NCBI GenBank assembly: GCA_027622195.1 | Contig: JAQBZO010000010.1 | Location: forward strand, 1-57,906 | Direction: 5' to 3' | DNA from: Planctomycetota bacterium | GTDB lineage: Bacteria; Planctomycetota; Phycisphaerae; Phycisphaerales; SM1A02 | Length of the DNA: 57,906 bases | Shown here: positions 53,885 to 57,906 of the stretch, one piece after another | Layout: each line of letters opens with the position of its first letter | Numbering within the stretch: position 1 is the first letter of the stretch | Notes under the pieces: generated by a model | The model's input: the letters and a program-made list of their open reading frames with translations, nothing else | What the model was told of the DNA's origin: nothing | Databases searched by the model: none | Position numbers and translations under genes: made by a program

Positions 53885-55945
53885 ATGATCACGCTCGGGC
53901 AGTCCAAAACCCTTTTCCCATTCTATTTCCAGCTCGACGTCGAACTAAGGGTTGTTTCGGCAGGGCCAGTTCTCACTCGAATCTGCCCGGCGCTCGTGGC
54001 AGGCATCAAAATCGACGAGGCACTTCGATTCTCGCGGTTCGGCGTGGGCCCGAATGAACCGCTCTCACGCGAATTCATCCTCGCGCAGCGTGAAACACTC
54101 TTCATTTTCAAGTCCACACAAACACCGCTCGTCCTCCGGATGCAGGTGGTCGTGCTTGAGGGCGAGAGCGGCTTTTTATTCGTTGGCTCACCGTGGGTTC
54201 GAGAACTCAAAGAAATGCGAGAGTTGCAACTTGTCCTGCACGACTTCGCGCCGCACGATACGACGGTCGATTTGCTTCAGCTGACGCAGTCGATCGGGCG
54301 GTCGCTGGCCGATGCCAAGCGGCTCTCAGCGAGTTCGGAGGTTCAGCGAAACGAACTCAGGACTCTCATTGAGACCGCAAACGCGCCCATCCTTGCCGTC
54401 AACACCGAGGGGCAGGTGGTGGACTGGAACCTAATGACTGAGCGCCTCACGGGATTCACGAAAGCAGAGGCTGTCCAGTGCTCATTCGTCAAAACGTTTG
54501 TCGCAGCCGAATCCCGTTCCCGCGCCAGCGGAATGATCGAGGCCGCGCTGAGAGACTCTTCGACTGCGCAGTTGGAACTTGAACTTCAATCCAAGGACGG
54601 AGTCCCTAGCCTCATTATTTTCAGCGCTTCTCCCCGCCACGATGCGACGGGTGCGGTGCTCGGAGCCACTTTGGTCGGACAGGACATCACGGAACTTGGG
54701 GAGTATCGAAAGGTGCTTGAACAGCGAGTGGCAGAGCGCACATCTCAGCTCTCGCTGGCAAACGCAGAGCTCTCGCGTGCTATGCGTGCGAAGGACGAGT
54801 TCCTTTCCGCGATGAGTCACGAGCTTCGGACGCCGCTGACCGCCATTCTGGGGCTCTCGGAATTGCTCCTCTCCGATACATACGGCGGATTAGCTGAGAA
54901 GCAGATCAAGCCCATCAAGACCATCGAAGAGAGCGGTCAACACCTGCTCTCACTCATCAATGACCTGCTGGATGTTGCAAAGATCGGGGCAGGAAAGGTC
55001 GACCTTGACCGGCGCCTGATCGATGTGCAATCCATGTGCCTCGCGAGCATTCGATTCATCGCAGAGATGGCGCAGAAAAAGCACCTCACCATCCGAACGC
55101 AATTTGACCCCCGCGCAACTACGCTCGATTGCGACGAGCGCCGTATCAAACAAATCCTCGTCAATCTGCTGACAAACGCAGTCAAGTTTACTCATGACAA
55201 CGGGGAACTTTCGCTCACGACGACCGCCAATCCTCAAACGCGAACAATCACGTTTGCCGTCCAAGACAATGGCATCGGAATCAAGCCCGAGGATCTCAAA
55301 CGGCTCTTCACCCCCTTCACCCAGTTGGATTCGAAATTCGCGCGCCAATATGAAGGTACCGGACTCGGGCTCACGCTGGTCATGGCTCTGGCTGAGTTGC
55401 ACGGAGGAAGCGTGGCCGTCGAGTCTGAACCAGACAAAGGAAGTTGCTTCCGAGTGACGCTGCCATGGCACGAAGCCACCGATGAATCCGTGACAGTTCT
55501 TTCCACTGCCTCGGTTTCAAATCCAACCGCGTTGGGAACTGCTCCAGACCGCGAAGTGTTCGCCGAAGCACCTCTTGTCATCAATGCGGATGACAACGAG
55601 GCGAACCGCATGACGATCCACGATCAACTCATCAAACATGGATTCCGGGTCATTGACGCTCACGACGGGACGCAGGCAGTGGCTGCTGTCTTCCAGCACA
55701 ATCCTGCATTGGTTGTGATGGACCTTCAGATGCCGGTCATGGACGGGCTCACGGCTATCAGGCTTCTCCGTTCGAACCCGACCTGTGCGCGGCTTCCGAT
55801 CATCGCCTTGACCTCGCGCGCCATGATGGGAGATCGCGAAATGTGCCTCGAAGCTGGCGCGAGCGACTATGCGAGCAAGCCCGTGGACATCGGCGCACTC
55901 GTCGACACAATGCGGCGATTGATCCGCGAGAGCAGTGCAAAGTGA
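53885..55945 (+). CDS. Hybrid histidine kinase with HNOBA, PAS, HisKA, HATPase and receiver domains
   Basis: 686 aa, no membrane segment, so cytoplasmic. Domain order: HNOBA-like (LFPFYFQLDVELRVVSAGPVLTR..., about 8-120), a coiled-coil linker, a PAS domain (about 150-270), HisKA with H312 (MSHELRTPLTAILG), HATPase (NLLTNAVKFTHD, DNGIGIKPED, GTGLGL), and a receiver at the C-terminus with phosphoacceptor D613 (VVMDLQMPVMDG) and lysine in SKPVD. HNOBA domains normally pair with H-NOX proteins, and the gene is 13 nt after one. Kinase activity is thus probably gated by NO. It overlaps the HD-GYP gene by GTGA. No HPt domain is in the protein. Confidence 0.9.
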   Translation: MITLGQSKTLFPFYFQLDVELRVVSAGPVLTRICPALVAGIKIDEALRFSRFGVGPNEPLSREFILAQRETLFIFKSTQTPLVLRMQVVVLEGESGFLFVGSPWVRELKEMRELQLVLHDFAPHDTTVDLLQLTQSIGRSLADAKRLSASSEVQRNELRTLIETANAPILAVNTEGQVVDWNLMTERLTGFTKAEAVQCSFVKTFVAAESRSRASGMIEAALRDSSTAQLELELQSKDGVPSLIIFSASPRHDATGAVLGATLVGQDITELGEYRKVLEQRVAERTSQLSLANAELSRAMRAKDEFLSAMSHELRTPLTAILGLSELLLSDTYGGLAEKQIKPIKTIEESGQHLLSLINDLLDVAKIGAGKVDLDRRLIDVQSMCLASIRFIAEMAQKKHLTIRTQFDPRATTLDCDERRIKQILVNLLTNAVKFTHDNGELSLTTTANPQTRTITFAVQDNGIGIKPEDLKRLFTPFTQLDSKFARQYEGTGLGLTLVMALAELHGGSVAVESEPDKGSCFRVTLPWHEATDESVTVLSTASVSNPTALGTAPDREVFAEAPLVINADDNEANRMTIHDQLIKHGFRVIDAHDGTQAVAAVFQHNPALVVMDLQMPVMDGLTAIRLLRSNPTCARLPIIALTSRAMMGDREMCLEAGASDYASKPVDIGALVDTMRRLIRESSAK

Positions 55946-56949
55946 GCGACTCGAGAATCATTCTCATTGTGGACGATGACAATGTCTCGCGAGAGACGCT
56001 TGAAGCGATGCTCCAGGGATGCGGGCACACCTTCGAACGCGCCTCATGCGGCACCGAGGCGCTCGAGCGGTTCGCCCAGCAACCGCCAGATCTCGTGCTT
56101 CTCGACGTGATGATGCCCGGGATGGACGGATACGAAGTGTGCCGACGCATGCGTGCGGTTCCCCTGCTTGGTGATGTTCCGATCCTTATGACGACCGCGC
56201 TCGATGACCGTGCCTCTCGGGTGAAAGGGATCGAAGCAGGTGCAGATGACTTCATTTCGAAGCCAATCGATTCACTCGAACTTCGAACGCGCGTGACGAC
56301 CATCCTGCGGCTGAACCGTTTCCGAAGGTTGCAGAGCCAGCACATGCAACTTCTCGAGGCCCACTTGGTGCTCCAGCAGTCGTACGAAAGCACGCTCGAT
56401 GGCTGGGTCCGCGCATTGGACTTGCGCGACCATGAAACGGATCTGCACTCTCAGCGAGTGGCAGCAATGGCGATTGCGCTCGGCCGTGCACTGGGGCTCT
56501 CGCAAGAGGATCTGGTGCAGATTGGGCGTTCCGCCCTCCTGCATGACATTGGAAAGATCGGCATTCCTGATGGAATCTTGCTGAAGACCAGCCCGCTGAC
56601 GAGCGAAGAGCGGTGCACCATGCAGACACACCCGCAGTTGGGTTATGACATGCTTGCGCAAATTGAATTCTTGCGCCCAGCACTTGAGATACCACTCTGT
56701 CACCATGAAAGATGGGACGGCACCGGCTATCCGCGCAGACTCAAGGGGCTTGAGATCCCGCTCTTCGCGCGGATCTTTGCGCCGATCGATGTCTGGGACG
56801 CGCTGGCATCCGATCGCCCCTACCGACAGGCATGGGAGCGCGATCGAATCATCGCACACATCCGCGCAGGTTCAGGATCACACTTCGATCCAACCATCGT
56901 CGACCCATTCCTCGCACTTGCGACGATGCCTCCGACAATGCCCGATTGA
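55942..56949 (+). CDS. Response regulator with HD-GYP phosphodiesterase domain
   Basis: 335 aa. An N-terminal receiver with the acidic pocket D11-D13 and phosphoacceptor D55 (LVLLDVMMPGMDG) and lysine in SKPID. A short helix links to an HD-GYP domain with H201D202 in LLHDIGKIGIPDGIL, H254H255ERWDGTGYP, all ligands present. HD-GYP enzymes hydrolyse cyclic-di-GMP to pGpG or GMP. Start is GTG 55942, overlapping the kinase stop, so translation is coupled. Its output may lower cyclic-di-GMP and influence motility or attachment. Active phosphodiesterase is predicted but not shown. Confidence 0.92.
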   Translation: MSDSRIILIVDDDNVSRETLEAMLQGCGHTFERASCGTEALERFAQQPPDLVLLDVMMPGMDGYEVCRRMRAVPLLGDVPILMTTALDDRASRVKGIEAGADDFISKPIDSLELRTRVTTILRLNRFRRLQSQHMQLLEAHLVLQQSYESTLDGWVRALDLRDHETDLHSQRVAAMAIALGRALGLSQEDLVQIGRSALLHDIGKIGIPDGILLKTSPLTSEERCTMQTHPQLGYDMLAQIEFLRPALEIPLCHHERWDGTGYPRRLKGLEIPLFARIFAPIDVWDALASDRPYRQAWERDRIIAHIRAGSGSHFDPTIVDPFLALATMPPTMPD

Positions 56950-57462
56950 TCGTGCACCTAAACGATTGACTACGCGGACCCTGCTCCTGGGCATCATCGC
57001 TTAGTTGCCTATCACGCTGATCCTTTTCGAACCTCTAACCAGCTTCGATGCGCTGGCCCGTGTCAGCTTGGCATGGTTGGTCGCAAACATAATGTTCGGG
57101 CTCGTGTGCCTCGGCATCCGGCAGGCGGTATCGCGTCGGTACGTCGAACGATCACCGTCGATGTGCTCAAGGAAATGAACCTGAGCGGCGGAGTGACCTC
57201 GCCCACGGCGAGCGCGGCGGCGGACTGCTACACGTCAGCGCTTGATCAGCCCCAACTCAACTCCAACTCAACCCCAGTTGCCAAGCATGGCCGCCAGATC
57301 CGCGCCATTCTCAGCCACGATGCGTTCGACCAAGGGTCCAAGATGGCCTGGCGCCAAACTTCATTGAGCGTGCACGAATTGAGGTCGATCACGATGGCAG
57401 TCTAGAAGCGCACCGAAACTCGGATGTGCAAGCAATCCGGTCGTTCACTCAGGTCAAATTGC
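56950..57462. other. 513-bp region without an intact gene
   Basis: One frame shows a short hydrophobic run (LTTRTLLLGIIA, then a TAG at 57002-57004). After the stop the same frame has two helix-like stretches (LPITLILFEPLT..., SLAWLVANIMFGLVCLGI), and soon another stop. It looks like the relic of a membrane protein. The rest (57170-57462) holds no frame I can support, though a CAACTCAACTCCAACTCAACC low-complexity tract lies near 57254. Confidence 0.4.
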
Positions 57463-57906
57463 TCAGGCGCGTCGACGCCGGGTTACCAATCCCGCGACCA
57501 CCAAGAGAGCAATCGCGCCAGGCGCCGGGACAACACCGAATGACATCGACGAGACGGCGGAAAACGCCGCCGTACCAGAGGAGCCAAACGGGGCCACGGT
57601 GATCGATTGGATCGCCTCTGTGGTGCTGATAAAACCTGAGAAAGTCTCCTGTGATCCAACGTAGTGGATGTACGAAGCGCCGCTTGAGACGGTCACGCGA
57701 ATGATGCTTGGGAGCACTTCGAACGAACTGTCTCTGTTGAAGAAGTTGCCACCCACTGCGAAAACATCTGCTGTCGCAAAGGTGAAGGTGATCGGGTCGG
57801 CGGCGCCAAGCGTAGAGAAGATTCCGTTCTGTGCAACAAAGCCGGTTTGATTCGTTGCAGTCCACGCGGTCGATCCAAACCCGCCCGTCATACCCGACGA
57901 ATAGCC
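57463..57906 (-). CDS. Secreted protein with VPAP/RRRR tail, 5' end outside the window
   Basis: At least 147 residues; the frame is open to the window edge. Beta-rich sequence (ADPITFTFATADVFAVGGNFF...), then FGVVPAPGAIALLVVAGLVTRRRRA, a PEP-CTERM-like tail as in the two other proteins here. The first ATG in the window is at 57891, but coding goes further upstream. The signal peptide is not visible. Function is unknown. Confidence 0.75.
   Translation of the reverse strand, partial: GYSSGMTGGFGSTAWTATNQTGFVAQNGIFSTLGAADPITFTFATADVFAVGGNFFNRDSSFEVLPSIIRVTVSSGASYIHYVGSQETFSGFISTTEAIQSITVAPFGSSGTAAFSAVSSMSFGVVPAPGAIALLVVAGLVTRRRRA

Noticed and set aside
57073-57405. 110-codon plus-strand frame downstream of the HD-GYP gene
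   Set aside because: No ribosome binding site, no similarity pattern, and the better signal in the first part is in another frame with stops.
1-57906. CRISPR arrays, insertion sequences, prophage genes, toxin-antitoxin pairs
   Set aside because: No regularly spaced repeats, transposase, integrase or phage motifs were found on either strand. The only direct repeats are the short coding repeats and the 14-bp tandem pair.

Overview
The window looks like chromosomal DNA of a planctomycete, most likely of the class Phycisphaerae. The signs are a DUF1501 Tat protein paired with a giant DUF1549/DUF1553 cytochrome protein, several secreted proteins with a V-P-A-P plus hydrophobic stretch plus RRRR tail (PEP-CTERM-like), dockerin-type repeats on a secreted hydrolase, a GldA/F/G-like ABC operon, and a lysine-rich DksA-like protein. 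Base composition is moderately GC-rich. Genes are densely packed, with many 1-4 bp stop/start overlaps. The taxonomic call is an inference from gene content.

Layout. 1-62: 3' part of tRNA-Ser(UGA). 77-2174 (minus): GDP-L-fucose pathway (gmd, fcl). 2279-12530 (plus): a close-packed run of Tricorn-like protease, copper P-type ATPase, ABC ATPase, ABC permease, GldG-like protein and DUF4340 protein. 12511-14348 (minus): Tat-exported FAD oxidoreductase broken by a frameshift. 14419-15349: tRNA-Gly and a VPAP/RRRR protein. 15361-17259 (minus): pdxH, a TPR protein and a broken sulfotransferase. 17349-21790 (plus): transketolase and a penicillin-acylase-type hydrolase. 21783-32039 (minus): DUF1501 and DUF1549/DUF1553 pair, glpD, glpK and an ABC-F ATPase. 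32112-36500: SprT-like protein, a decayed dockerin gene, SGNH hydrolase with dockerin repeats, M20 deacylase (argE-like) and a second VPAP/RRRR protein. 36657-41021: DUF1232-like protein, a possible DUF4230 protein, fumC, and an ECF sigma factor with its partner. 41012-43527 (minus): FAD oxidoreductase and an MFS transporter split by an in-frame stop. 43578-44185: truncated beta-helix gene, tRNA-Pro and tRNA-Ser. 44214-50840: truB, lspA, DksA-like, accA, proC and an ABC-2 exporter pair. 50969-52889: mltA, tatA and tRNA-Val. 53311-56949: a three-gene nitric-oxide signalling module. 57463-end: a third VPAP/RRRR protein, cut by the window edge.

The most interesting system lies directly downstream of tRNA-Val(CAC). 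A stand-alone H-NOX haem sensor with a perfect ribosome binding site is followed 13 nt later by a soluble hybrid histidine kinase whose N-terminus looks like an H-NOX-associated (HNOBA) domain. A GTGA overlap then couples that kinase to a response regulator with an HD-GYP domain. Together they read as a pathway from NO (or O2) sensing through phosphotransfer to cyclic-di-GMP breakdown.

Several genes are interrupted: the FAD oxidoreductase near 13900, the sulfotransferase near 15915, and the MFS transporter at 43021. The sequence alone cannot tell real gene decay from base-calling indels, although the MFS stop lies in frame and so is not a simple indel.
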